NCBI RefSeq assembly: GCF_023634655.1
Contig: NZ_JAMKMS010000006.1
Coordinates: 62,001-126,000 of the forward strand
DNA: 64,000 nucleotides
From: Vibrio methylphosphonaticus
GTDB lineage: Bacteria > Pseudomonadota > Gammaproteobacteria > Enterobacterales > Vibrionaceae
Direction: 5' to 3'
Positions 37,389-45,824 of this stretch are shown one piece after another; position 1 is the stretch's first letter, and every line of letters begins with the position of its first letter. The notes beneath the pieces are model-generated. The model was not told the origin of the DNA, did not search any database, and was given only the letters and a program-made list of their open reading frames with translations. Both the position numbers and the translations under genes were made by a program.

Positions 37389-38598
37389 TTCAGCTAGAGA
37401 ACACTTTCCAGCGCTAGCACAGCGGCATAATGAACGACCGGTTGTGTTTCTCGATGGACCGGGCGGGTCGCAAGTACCGCATACTGTACTTGAGGCAATG
37501 ACGCACTATTTAGGACGTTATAACTCAAATCTCGGCGGGCATTACTTTTCGAGTCAACATACTGTCACGTTGATGGCAAAGGCTCGCAGCGCAGCCGCTG
37601 AATTTCTTAATGCGGAAAGCGGTGAGCAGGTTATGTTTGGGGCCAATATGACGTCCTTGACGTTCCAGTTAAGTCGTGCGATTTCTCGTGACTGGCAACC
37701 TGAGGATGAAGTCATTGTCACTGCTTTGGATCATTATTCGAATGTGTCGTCTTGGCAACAAGCGGCCGACGATAAAGGCGCCATTGTTAAGCAAGTTCAG
37801 GTAGATGAGCGCCATTGCACTCTGGATTATGAGCACTTTGAATCATTACTGACCACTAAGACGAAGCTGATTGCTGTGACGTATGCATCGAATACGACAG
37901 GGTCCATCACCGATATTCGCCGTATTGTGGCGGCGGCAAAGAAAGTCGGGGCCCAAGTGTATGTGGATGCGGTCCATTTTGCACCTCACGCATTAATCGA
38001 CGTACAAAGTTTAGGCTGCGACTATTTAGTGTGCTCCGCCTACAAGTTCTTTGGACCCCATTTAGGTCTTGCCTACATTGCACCGCAGCATCTGCAATCG
38101 CTCAAGCCATATAAGGTTGAACCGGCAACCAATATTGGCCCGGGTAGATTTGAAACAGGCACTCAGAGTTTTGAATCATTGGCAGGTTTAATCGCGGCAA
38201 TTGACTATTTAGCCCAATGGGGCGAAGGAAACGGGGCTCGTAAAAAGTTAATATCATCGGCTCGCATCATTGCCCAGCATGAAGAGCAAATCAGTCGTTA
38301 CTTTTTAGAAAGACTGTCTAGGTTAGACTACATGACGCTCTATGGAACGCCGGAAGCAGACCATCAGCTAAGAACCCCAACCTTTGCTTTACGTTCGGAT
38401 GTACACTCACCTGAATGGATGGCAAAAGTGCTCGGGGAACAAAATATCTGCGTGTGGAACGGGCATTTCTATGCGTTAGGTTTAGTTAAACAACTGGGGA
38501 TTGAGGCGTTGGGTGGCGTATTAAGAGTAGGCTTTATGCATTACAACACCTTAGCCGAAGTGGATACGTTTTTTGATGCTCTTGAATCGATGCATTGA
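37372..38598 (+). CDS. Cysteine desulfurase-like class V aminotransferase (VC1184 subfamily)
   Basis: A 408-residue PLP enzyme of the subfamily named after V. cholerae VC1184. The PLP lysine lies in VCSAYKFFGPHLGL, preceded by VDAVHFAPHALIDV which carries the PLP aspartate and histidine. The N-terminus FLDGPGGSQVP is typical. It lacks the canonical desulfurase cysteine loop of IscS/SufS as far as I can see, so activity may be a different C-S lyase or aminotransferase. AAGGA inside the preceding gene is 8 nt before the ATG at 37372; the ATG at 37363 overlaps that site. Confidence 0.85.
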   Translation: MHFTPNSAREHFPALAQRHNERPVVFLDGPGGSQVPHTVLEAMTHYLGRYNSNLGGHYFSSQHTVTLMAKARSAAAEFLNAESGEQVMFGANMTSLTFQLSRAISRDWQPEDEVIVTALDHYSNVSSWQQAADDKGAIVKQVQVDERHCTLDYEHFESLLTTKTKLIAVTYASNTTGSITDIRRIVAAAKKVGAQVYVDAVHFAPHALIDVQSLGCDYLVCSAYKFFGPHLGLAYIAPQHLQSLKPYKVEPATNIGPGRFETGTQSFESLAGLIAAIDYLAQWGEGNGARKKLISSARIIAQHEEQISRYFLERLSRLDYMTLYGTPEADHQLRTPTFALRSDVHSPEWMAKVLGEQNICVWNGHFYALGLVKQLGIEALGGVLRVGFMHYNTLAEVDTFFDALESMH

Positions 38599-38625
38599 TC
38601 TATTGCGCATTGATGTTTGCTAATT

Positions 38626-38649
38626 ATCGCCCTCATGAAAGAGGGCGAT
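38626..38649. terminator. Hairpin between convergent genes
   Basis: ATCGCCCTC / GAGGGCGAT, 9-bp perfect stem with an ATGAAA loop, between the desulfurase-like gene and the DUF2797 gene. T tails are poor. Confidence 0.6.
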
Positions 38650-38667
38650 ATTGGCTCTGTCTTCTGA

Positions 38668-39504
38668 CTATTCAGACACTTCCACTTCGTAAGATGTAAA
38701 CTTCCTAATGTTAATCACGCCTGTATCAAAGATCAGGTATTGACCTTTAATCCCCTTTAGTACGCCAGAAACAACCGGCTCTTTATCAAAGTTATGGGAC
38801 TTAATCTTAGTTGGGTGCTCGTCTACTGGATAGCTAAGAGGTGTAATGCTCTCGGCAAGTATTTCGATAGAGTGTTCGCCATATTGCGCGCGGATCTCGG
38901 CAATTTTATCGGCAACAAGAGGAAGCAACTCTAGTGCTTTTTCTTGCAGCGCAATGGGAGCACCATCTTCTTTTAATAGTGTGCGCCAGTTGGTTTTGTC
39001 GGCAATGTGCTTTGCCAGTTCAATCTCAATTAAGCCAGAAATGTAGCGAGTTGATACTTTTAAAATAGGTAGACCCTGTGTGGCACCTTGGTCGATCCAG
39101 CGAGTGGGAATTTGAGTGTGACGAGTGATACCCACTTTTAGGCTCGAGGTATTCGATAGGTAGACAAAATGGTCCACCATGCAGTTGGCTTCGCCCCATT
39201 CTGGCTCTCGGCAAGTACCGGCATCGTAGTGGCAAGTTTCAGGTTTCATGATGCACATATCGCAACTGGCGAGCTTACGCATACAGACGAAGCAGTGACC
39301 TTGAGAATAGCTTTTTTTCGTTTTTTTACCGCAGGCACTACAAAAGATATTGCCAGTATGGGTAAGGGTTAATGTGCGGCCGATGAAGGACGCGAGTTCA
39401 ATTTCGTGCTCGCCAACAGGCAGACGATATTGAACCGTTGAGTCGAGAGTAGCACGCATTTTGGACAGCGTGCCAGATGCTAAAAGCGACATGACATTAC
39501 TCAT
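38668..39504 (-). CDS. DUF2797 family protein
   Basis: A 278-residue DUF2797 protein. It has a cysteine-rich zinc-binding block (FCSACGKKTKKSYSQGHCF, CMRKLASCDMCI, CHYDAGTCREP) and a GIY-YIG-like segment (VYLSNTSSLKVGITR...PTRWIDQGA), suggesting a nuclease-derived fold. Function is unknown. In Vibrio it belongs to the conserved block with the VC1184-type gene. The upstream 185 bp contain three consecutive perfect palindromes (39606-39639). Confidence 0.85.
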   Translation of the reverse strand: MSNVMSLLASGTLSKMRATLDSTVQYRLPVGEHEIELASFIGRTLTLTHTGNIFCSACGKKTKKSYSQGHCFVCMRKLASCDMCIMKPETCHYDAGTCREPEWGEANCMVDHFVYLSNTSSLKVGITRHTQIPTRWIDQGATQGLPILKVSTRYISGLIEIELAKHIADKTNWRTLLKEDGAPIALQEKALELLPLVADKIAEIRAQYGEHSIEILAESITPLSYPVDEHPTKIKSHNFDKEPVVSGVLKGIKGQYLIFDTGVINIRKFTSYEVEVSE

Positions 39505-39605
39505 TTTTGTTGTTTTGTTTAGTGTAACAAATACTAGATAACGGGTCTGTCTAAAATCGTATTGGTCCCCCCAAATATTAAACGTGATTTAGTTGTTACA
39601 GGCTA

Positions 39606-39639
39606 GTTTAAACCGTCCGGACTAACTCAAATATTTGAG
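39606..39639. repeat. Three consecutive perfect palindromes
   Basis: GTTTAAAC (39606-39613), GTCCGGAC (39615-39622) and CTCAAATATTTGAG (39626-39639) follow one another with gaps of 1 and 3 bases. They lie about 100-135 bp upstream of the DUF2797 start codon and 50 bp past the diguanylate cyclase stop codon, at the left edge of the putative accessory island. Confidence 0.6.
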
Positions 39640-39689
39640 ACTGGCTAAAGCATTCCAGACAGGTTTAAAGGTGACGGGGAGCCTATCGG

Positions 39690-41396
39690 TTATTGAAATG
39701 GAGAGTGCCAGTGCGTTTGAGAGCTACCATTATGTTTGGCGTTATACATGGCTTGATCCGCTAACTTGATCAGTTCATTGGGGGTTTTGGCTGACTCAGG
39801 ATAAATAGAAACACCGATACTCAGTGAAAGCCCATACCGGTCTAATTGCAGCGATCCAACCAGGTCCTCCATAGCGTAATGGAGCTTGTCGCAAATGATA
39901 TGAATGACGTTGAGCTGCCTTAGGTTTGAAAGCAGAATCACAAACTCGTCACCGCCATATCGGCAGACAAGATCACTACTGCGCAGGTTATTGGTTAAAA
40001 GATTTGAAATGCCTTGTAAAAGGTTGTCCCCGACGTGGTGGCCTTCATTATCATTTACGGCTTTAAAATTATTGACGTCGAGAAATAGCAACCCAAAGTG
40101 TAATTGATTAACTTGATGGTGCGCGATTTCGTTTTCTAATCGGGAGTGAAAATCTTTCCTATTCGGGAGTCTAGTGAGGTCGTCTCTGCGGGCTAGTTCC
40201 TGAAATTTTTGCTCGGAAACTTTGAGTTCATGAAATTTAGTGTTGAGGTGGTGCTGAAGATAGTTGAGTGCTTTTGCTAAATCCCCAATCTCATCCGTTT
40301 GGTTGAATTGATAGAAGTGAGCTGTTTTTCCGAGTGCTATGCGCTGTGCTAAGCGTGAGATTCTTGTTAGTGGAAGGGTGATCAGCTTGAATAGTGAGTA
40401 AGAAAGCAGTAGTGCGGTCAGCATAAAAATGAGAACGGTGACACCAAACCCACGGATTGCGGTGTGCGTCCACAGCTCTGTAATAGAATCGCGCCTTGTT
40501 TGCCCAAACATATAAAAATGAGATGTGCCGTGAATGAGAAATTTGGCGGGAGAAAAATAAACGTAGCTATGCCCCTCAGGTAGCTGTTGATCAGTTACCT
40601 TAAAAAATGACACGATATTTTCTGAAATAGTGTTAAAAGCTACAGGGTGATCTTGCTGAATTTGCTCTATTTTTCCGCGAGTATAGCCAAACTGCTTATC
40701 GTTATCACTGTGTAAAAGATAGTCGCCGTCAGTATTGGTGATAAAAAACGTAGAGGGCGCATCCATAATGGATGTTGCATTCTCCATTAATTGCTCAATG
40801 TCGATAGCAATGAGTAACGAAAGGTCACGCTTGTTCAATGTCGGCAAGGGGTAAATGACAAAAACAAAAGGCACCGGTTTTGGGTGCGATATTCTATCGT
40901 AGTGCATTGAAATTGGCGATACAAAGATCTCGTGCGGATGAAATGCAAAGGCTTGTGTATAAAAGGAAATATGGGCAAGGTTATTCAATTCATCACTATC
41001 AACTTGAATCACATTTTGTTGTTGGTTGCGTTCTAAGCGGAGTATTTCTTGATGCGATTGAGCTCGATCGATCACAGAGATACTGTTAAATATCACATCA
41101 TTTTGGATCACTGCGGCGATGATAGAGGATAAAGCCGCTGAATTCGTATTGTCTTGCTGGGTGTCGTCTTGCAGGGTATTTTCTAGCAGTGTTGCTAAGG
41201 TATCATTCATTCGTTCGATGTCATGCAGCTTTTCTTGCAAAGACCGAATAACGGTACCTGAAGTTTGCTTCATCTTTTCTTCGGTGTTAGAAACGAGTAA
41301 TGTCACCGAATGTTGATAGGTGAGCCAAGCAACACAAGAAAATGTGCCAAAGATAGAAACAAAGAAGATCAAGGTTATTTTACTAGAAAGCTTCAT
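39690..41396 (-). CDS. Membrane diguanylate cyclase with periplasmic sensor and HAMP
   Basis: A 568-residue protein: transmembrane helix 1 (about 7-27), a periplasmic sensor of roughly 285 residues resembling dCache, helix 2 (about 315-338), HAMP (about 340-392), then a GGDEF domain with intact active site YGGDEFVILLS. A product-inhibition I-site RSSD stands five residues before GGDEF. It should make c-di-GMP from GTP. Its start overlaps the stop of the upstream binding-protein gene by 4 nt (ATGA), so the binding protein is probably its periplasmic ligand-sensing partner, as NspS is for MbaA. Confidence 0.92.
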   Translation of the reverse strand: MKLSSKITLIFFVSIFGTFSCVAWLTYQHSVTLLVSNTEEKMKQTSGTVIRSLQEKLHDIERMNDTLATLLENTLQDDTQQDNTNSAALSSIIAAVIQNDVIFNSISVIDRAQSHQEILRLERNQQQNVIQVDSDELNNLAHISFYTQAFAFHPHEIFVSPISMHYDRISHPKPVPFVFVIYPLPTLNKRDLSLLIAIDIEQLMENATSIMDAPSTFFITNTDGDYLLHSDNDKQFGYTRGKIEQIQQDHPVAFNTISENIVSFFKVTDQQLPEGHSYVYFSPAKFLIHGTSHFYMFGQTRRDSITELWTHTAIRGFGVTVLIFMLTALLLSYSLFKLITLPLTRISRLAQRIALGKTAHFYQFNQTDEIGDLAKALNYLQHHLNTKFHELKVSEQKFQELARRDDLTRLPNRKDFHSRLENEIAHHQVNQLHFGLLFLDVNNFKAVNDNEGHHVGDNLLQGISNLLTNNLRSSDLVCRYGGDEFVILLSNLRQLNVIHIICDKLHYAMEDLVGSLQLDRYGLSLSIGVSIYPESAKTPNELIKLADQAMYNAKHNGSSQTHWHSPFQ

Positions 41397-42448
41397 GGTT
41401 CGGCTCTTTTGGTATGTTCCATTACTTTTTCAAGCGACTTTCCACTGTATACGGCATCCCACATTGCTTCACGTTCGTGCGGAGATTCAACGGGCGCTAA
41501 CCAAATGAGTTTTTGTTGTTGTGTTTTAGGCGAGAACTGAGCCAATGGGCTCTGTAGTCCGTGGCGCTGAGTGATTTCCAATTGAACCCAAGGTTCTAGA
41601 GTGAAATTAATCCATTGGTGTGCGAGTTCAGAATGTTCAGTATCGGCAAGTATTGCCCAGCAGTCTAGCCAAGCTAGTGCGCCTTCTGTTGGAATAGTAT
41701 AAGCAACATTCGCGCCGGATTGTTGTAATGACGTTAACTGCTGGAGGCCAAAGTTAGCAAACATCAGTGACAATTCAAATTGATTGAATAGTTGGGTCGC
41801 TTCTTCAACCGAGTCATAAAAAGTCTGAGAGTTATCTCTAAGAGCGATGAGCTTTTTGGCGACATTGGACTGCTCGGTGGCAGGGATGTTAAAAGGGTCA
41901 TCAAGGCTAAGTGTCAATGCAGCAAGGCTTGTATTGTGTGTCCCACCATCATAGCTCAACACTTTTTTATCGTAAGCAATAGACCAAAATTCGTTCCATG
42001 AAGAGGGAGGCGTTTTCACGCGATCTTTATGGTAGATCATCCCCATTGAAGAATAAGTAAACGGCATGCCATAGATCGTGCCGTGCTGTGATGTTCTGGT
42101 GTTACGATTAAGGGGTGTAAACTGATCACTTAACCACCGGTTATTTGATATCTTAGATATATCAATGGGAAGAATGCGTTTTAATTTAATATATCGCTTT
42201 AGCTCAGAGGAGTTTAATACCACGATATCAAATTTATGCTTGGCATTATCAATATTGTTCCGTAACTGCTTATCGTTAGTGACATATGTGATGTTTATAT
42301 CGGTGTTATATTTTTTTTCAAAATAAGATACGATATCCATGTCGGTATAACCATGCCAAGATAGTATATTTAAGTTGGAATTTGCTTCTGATTTAGCGCA
42401 AGCAAAAGCCATGATTAATATAGAACTGCAGACTATCTTTCTCTTCAT
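41393..42448 (-). CDS. PotD/NspS-like periplasmic solute-binding protein
   Basis: A 351-residue exported protein (signal peptide MKRKIVCSSILIMAFACAKSEA) of the spermidine/putrescine-binding family. The mature start NLNILSWHGYTDMDIVSYFEKKY, the IYGMPFTYSSMGMIYHKD hinge segment (YGMPFTYSSMGMIY) and ALAWLDCWAIL fit the type II binding fold. No permease or ATPase is adjacent. Instead it overlaps a diguanylate cyclase gene by 4 nt, the architecture of the norspermidine sensor pair NspS-MbaA, so it is likely a sensor and not a transporter component. Ligand unknown; polyamine is an inference. Confidence 0.82.
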   Translation of the reverse strand: MKRKIVCSSILIMAFACAKSEANSNLNILSWHGYTDMDIVSYFEKKYNTDINITYVTNDKQLRNNIDNAKHKFDIVVLNSSELKRYIKLKRILPIDISKISNNRWLSDQFTPLNRNTRTSQHGTIYGMPFTYSSMGMIYHKDRVKTPPSSWNEFWSIAYDKKVLSYDGGTHNTSLAALTLSLDDPFNIPATEQSNVAKKLIALRDNSQTFYDSVEEATQLFNQFELSLMFANFGLQQLTSLQQSGANVAYTIPTEGALAWLDCWAILADTEHSELAHQWINFTLEPWVQLEITQRHGLQSPLAQFSPKTQQQKLIWLAPVESPHEREAMWDAVYSGKSLEKVMEHTKRAEP

Positions 42449-42787
42449 TTTATTGCCTATTAAGACCTAACCCTAAAGAGTAATAGGATCGATTTTTGTT
42501 ATTTCAAATTAAAATTAACAAATCCATCAACTGGCTTGTTTTTGATGTTGGATTTGAGATCTTCGTCACCAAAAAGCTAATTTTTGAGGTCGGTATCACA
42601 TTTTTAGTGAGATTGGGTTGTAACGAATCTCAAAAGTTGGAATGGGTATCGTTACCAGTCTTTGTTGAGTATTTAGTCAAATAAATAAATAGATCACAGC
42701 TAATATCGTTATCGGTTTGCTAGTAAATAATAATTCTAAAGCACATGTAACCATGATGAGTTAGAGATAATAAATGTTGAGGTTTAA
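42449..42787. other. AT-rich divergent promoter region of the secretion island
   Basis: About 340 bp between the divergent binding-protein gene and the type I secretion operon. It is distinctly AT-rich. A 62-codon plus-strand frame (42496-42684) lacks a ribosome-binding site and is rejected. GATCACAGCTAATATC at about 42691 carries a TGTGATC half-site in reverse, a possible CRP half. Confidence 0.45.
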
Positions 42788-44497
42788 ATGGAATTAACTG
42801 AGGCAAAAGATTTTGTTAATTTAAATAATACGCAGTACTTTAAATTCAGCAAGAAGGTTTTTACATTCATAGCGGTAATATCGGTAGCGGTTAATATCCT
42901 TTTTTTGGTGTTGCCCTTGTTTTCTATGCAGGTTTTTGATCGTGTTTTATCGTCAGAAAGTAGAGAAACCTTGGTTATGCTAGCATCTGTCGCATTATTT
43001 CTTTTATCTATTCAAGCGTTACTCGATTGGGTGAGAGGGCAAGTAATGCTGCGTTATGGTTATGGAATTGAACAGCACTCATCAGATTTTGCGTTTAATA
43101 TTTCAATGCTAAAGTCTCAAGAGAACAATGGGATACATAGCCAACCGCTCTCAGACCTATCACGAGTAAAAGAGGTCATCGCATCACCCGGCATTTTTGC
43201 TCTTTTTGATGCGCCTTTTGCCCCAGTTTTCCTAGCGGTTATGTATTTAATGCACCCGTTACTCGGTCACTTTGCTCTTGCTGGTGCCACTGTCCTTTTT
43301 GTTATTTCGATTCTAAGCCTGCTCGTTACTAAGCGTCTGCAAAATAATGCCAGCCAGCATGCCGGCACGTTTAATGCGTTAACCAGTGATTGGCTCAAAA
43401 ATGCTGAAATTGTTCAAGCGCTTGGGATGAACGACAACTTAGTGGCTAAGTGGCGCAAAGAATCGATTAATCCAACCGTAGACAAAGCAACCGCAGACAA
43501 AATCTCACGAGGGATTTTGGCGCTAGCAAAATACGCTCGAATGCTGTTACAGATAGGGGTGCTATGTGTCTCTGTGATTCTAGTGCTCGAAAATGAAGTG
43601 GGAGCCGGTGTGTTGATTGCCGCCTCGATGATCATGAGCCGAGTCCTGGCGCCCGTAGAACAAGCAATTCACAATTGGCAGAGTTGGTTAGAGGGATGGA
43701 AGGCACATAAGCGCTTACGTCAAGCTTATCTTGAGCAGCCGGCAGATGTGGTGGAGCTACCGAAAATTAAAGGTACCATCCAATTTGAAAAGGTCACGCT
43801 TGGGCATCACGGAAGTGAAAAGCCGCTACTTGAAGAACTGTCATTTGTTATTCCTGCCGGCGCTTCTGTCGCTATAGTAGGAGGAAGTGGCGTCGGAAAA
43901 TCGACGTTAGTGAAAGCCATGTTGGGGCTGGTTACCCCTGTTAACGGCCAAGTGCGTATTGACGGTGCCACCTTGAACCAAAGACAAGTGTCGGAACTTG
44001 GTAAGCAGGTAGGTTATGTGTCCCAAAATAGCCAACTACTGTCCGGTACTATTGCACAAAATATTTGTCGCTTTGATGACGCTGTTGAAGCAAAAAACAT
44101 TGTCGACGCCGCCAAATTAGCCGGTGTTCATGAAATGATTCTTACCCTTCCCAATGGATACCAAACGCTGGTTGGGAGCTTAGGTATTCGGCTCTCGGGT
44201 GGGCAACAGCAACGAATTGCCATGGCACGAGCACTTTATACCAAACCTGCACTGCTCATTCTTGATGAGCCCGATTCGAACCTAGACCATCCGGGGCAAG
44301 CCGCACTAACCGACTTTATCGCGCAGGCACATTATAAGCGCATCACCGTTATTGTTATTTCCCATCGAATGTCGATCATTCAGCATACCGGTCTTTGCAT
44401 GGTGCTTGGCGAAGGGCGAATGCAACAATATGGCAAGACAAGTGACATTCTCAACATCCCCAAAAGCAAAGAAAGCGGTATGGAGAGTGCATCATGA
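42788..44497 (+). CDS. Type I secretion ABC permease/ATPase (PrtD/HasD-like)
   Basis: A 569-residue half-transporter. The membrane domain (about 20-310) begins with VLPLFSMQVFDRVLSSES, the signature of the PrtD/HasD/LapB-type exporters. There is no N-terminal C39 or C39-like domain, so the class is that of protease and hemophore exporters. The ATPase has Walker A GGSGVGKST, signature LSGGQQQRIAMARAL and Walker B ALLILDEPDSNLD. It energises export of the RTX protein encoded two genes downstream. The adaptor gene overlaps by 4 nt. Confidence 0.93.
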   Translation: MELTEAKDFVNLNNTQYFKFSKKVFTFIAVISVAVNILFLVLPLFSMQVFDRVLSSESRETLVMLASVALFLLSIQALLDWVRGQVMLRYGYGIEQHSSDFAFNISMLKSQENNGIHSQPLSDLSRVKEVIASPGIFALFDAPFAPVFLAVMYLMHPLLGHFALAGATVLFVISILSLLVTKRLQNNASQHAGTFNALTSDWLKNAEIVQALGMNDNLVAKWRKESINPTVDKATADKISRGILALAKYARMLLQIGVLCVSVILVLENEVGAGVLIAASMIMSRVLAPVEQAIHNWQSWLEGWKAHKRLRQAYLEQPADVVELPKIKGTIQFEKVTLGHHGSEKPLLEELSFVIPAGASVAIVGGSGVGKSTLVKAMLGLVTPVNGQVRIDGATLNQRQVSELGKQVGYVSQNSQLLSGTIAQNICRFDDAVEAKNIVDAAKLAGVHEMILTLPNGYQTLVGSLGIRLSGGQQQRIAMARALYTKPALLILDEPDSNLDHPGQAALTDFIAQAHYKRITVIVISHRMSIIQHTGLCMVLGEGRMQQYGKTSDILNIPKSKESGMESAS

Positions 44498-45798
44498 AAC
44501 TGACTCACACAGAAACCTCTCGTTCATTCAATTTGTCATTAAGCGGCTACGTTCTATTGGGTTGGTTGGTGTTGTTATTGTGCGTGATTGGCGTTGGATA
44601 CTGGAGCTATCGAGCGCCGCTTAGTTCCGCATCATTGGCACCGGGTAAATTGGTCACCGAGTTAGAGAATCAGGCGGTTCAGCATCACACCGGAGGGGTG
44701 GTTGAAATCTTATCCGTTAAAGAGGGACAGCGTGTAGAGAAAGGCGATCTGCTATTGGTGCTGTCTGACCCACTATTAGTGAGCCAGTTAGAGCAACTTA
44801 ACCAGAAGAAATTTATCGTGCAGTCGAGGCTTTCTCGGGTAGCCGCTGAACTATCTGGCGACACCATACAATGGAAGCAAGCGCATGAGCTCACTCCTAT
44901 TCAAGCTCAGATACGCCGTGATCAGGCATCGCTACTTAATCAAAATCGATTAATTCACAAAGAGCAACTTGCATCGTTACATCAACAAATTACCCAGTCT
45001 GAAAACGACAGTGATAGTTATAAAGCGTGGTTATCAAGCGATGCACAGTCACTAAAACTATTGAGCGAAGAGATTGAAGCCAACTCTGCTCTGTTGGAAA
45101 AAGGCTATGTGTCAAAAGTCGCCTTTTTGGAACTAAAGCGAGAGTACTCCAGCTTGGTGGCAAGAATTGCCGAACATCGAACGCGTATTAACAGAGCTCA
45201 AAGTAAAATCATTGAGCTAGGTTCGCAGATTGACGCCATGAAAATGAACTTTATGCGCACCGCGCAAGAAAAGAAGCAAACGCTCGTTTCAGAAGAACAA
45301 GCCATATTAAAGCAGTTAAAAGCATCCAACACCCTCAATGATCGAATTGAGGTAAGAGCGCCGGTAAGTGGTGAAGTCATTAACCTCACCATTCATACCC
45401 AAGGAGGCGTTATCGCACCCACCAGTACAATTTTAGAAATTGTGCCGAAAAACACCCGTGTGGTAGCGAGCGTTAATATTCAACCCAAAGATATCGAATC
45501 GGTGTATGAAGGTCTGTCAGCAAATATCCGACTGACATCATACAGCTTTCGACAAGTCCCAGCGGTAACAGGTGAGCTTATACACCTCTCTGCGGACAGC
45601 ATCGTGGATGAGCGGCTAGGCGGTCATTTCTATCAAGGAAAGATAGCCCTCGATGCAACGGAGCTTCTCGATCTTGGCTTAGATCTTAAACCGGGTATGC
45701 CGGTAGAAGCACAAATAGTACTAGAGGAACGCACGGTTCTCGATTATTTACTTTCTCCGCTGATACAGAGTATGGAGAAGGGGATGAGAGAGATTTAG
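44494..45798 (+). CDS. Type I secretion periplasmic adaptor (HlyD/PrtE-like)
   Basis: A 434-residue membrane fusion protein: one N-terminal transmembrane helix (about 18-40), a lipoyl/beta-barrel half-motif (VVEILSVKEGQRVEKGDLLLVL), a long coiled coil (about 100-290), the second half RAPVSGEVINLTIHTQGGVI, and the C-terminal RTX-exporter signature LKPGMPVEAQIVLEERTVLDYL-type (GMPVEAQIVLEERT). It links the ABC exporter to an outer-membrane TolC, which is not encoded here. The start overlaps the exporter stop (ATGA), and the RTX gene starts 26 nt after its stop. Confidence 0.93.
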   Translation: MKLTHTETSRSFNLSLSGYVLLGWLVLLLCVIGVGYWSYRAPLSSASLAPGKLVTELENQAVQHHTGGVVEILSVKEGQRVEKGDLLLVLSDPLLVSQLEQLNQKKFIVQSRLSRVAAELSGDTIQWKQAHELTPIQAQIRRDQASLLNQNRLIHKEQLASLHQQITQSENDSDSYKAWLSSDAQSLKLLSEEIEANSALLEKGYVSKVAFLELKREYSSLVARIAEHRTRINRAQSKIIELGSQIDAMKMNFMRTAQEKKQTLVSEEQAILKQLKASNTLNDRIEVRAPVSGEVINLTIHTQGGVIAPTSTILEIVPKNTRVVASVNIQPKDIESVYEGLSANIRLTSYSFRQVPAVTGELIHLSADSIVDERLGGHFYQGKIALDATELLDLGLDLKPGMPVEAQIVLEERTVLDYLLSPLIQSMEKGMREI

Positions 45799-45824
45799 GG
45801 CAACGTCAGAAAGGAATGATCGAC

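Noticed and set aside
42496..42684. 62-codon frame upstream of the secretion operon
   Set aside because: AT-rich region, no ribosome-binding site; more likely part of the divergent promoter region.
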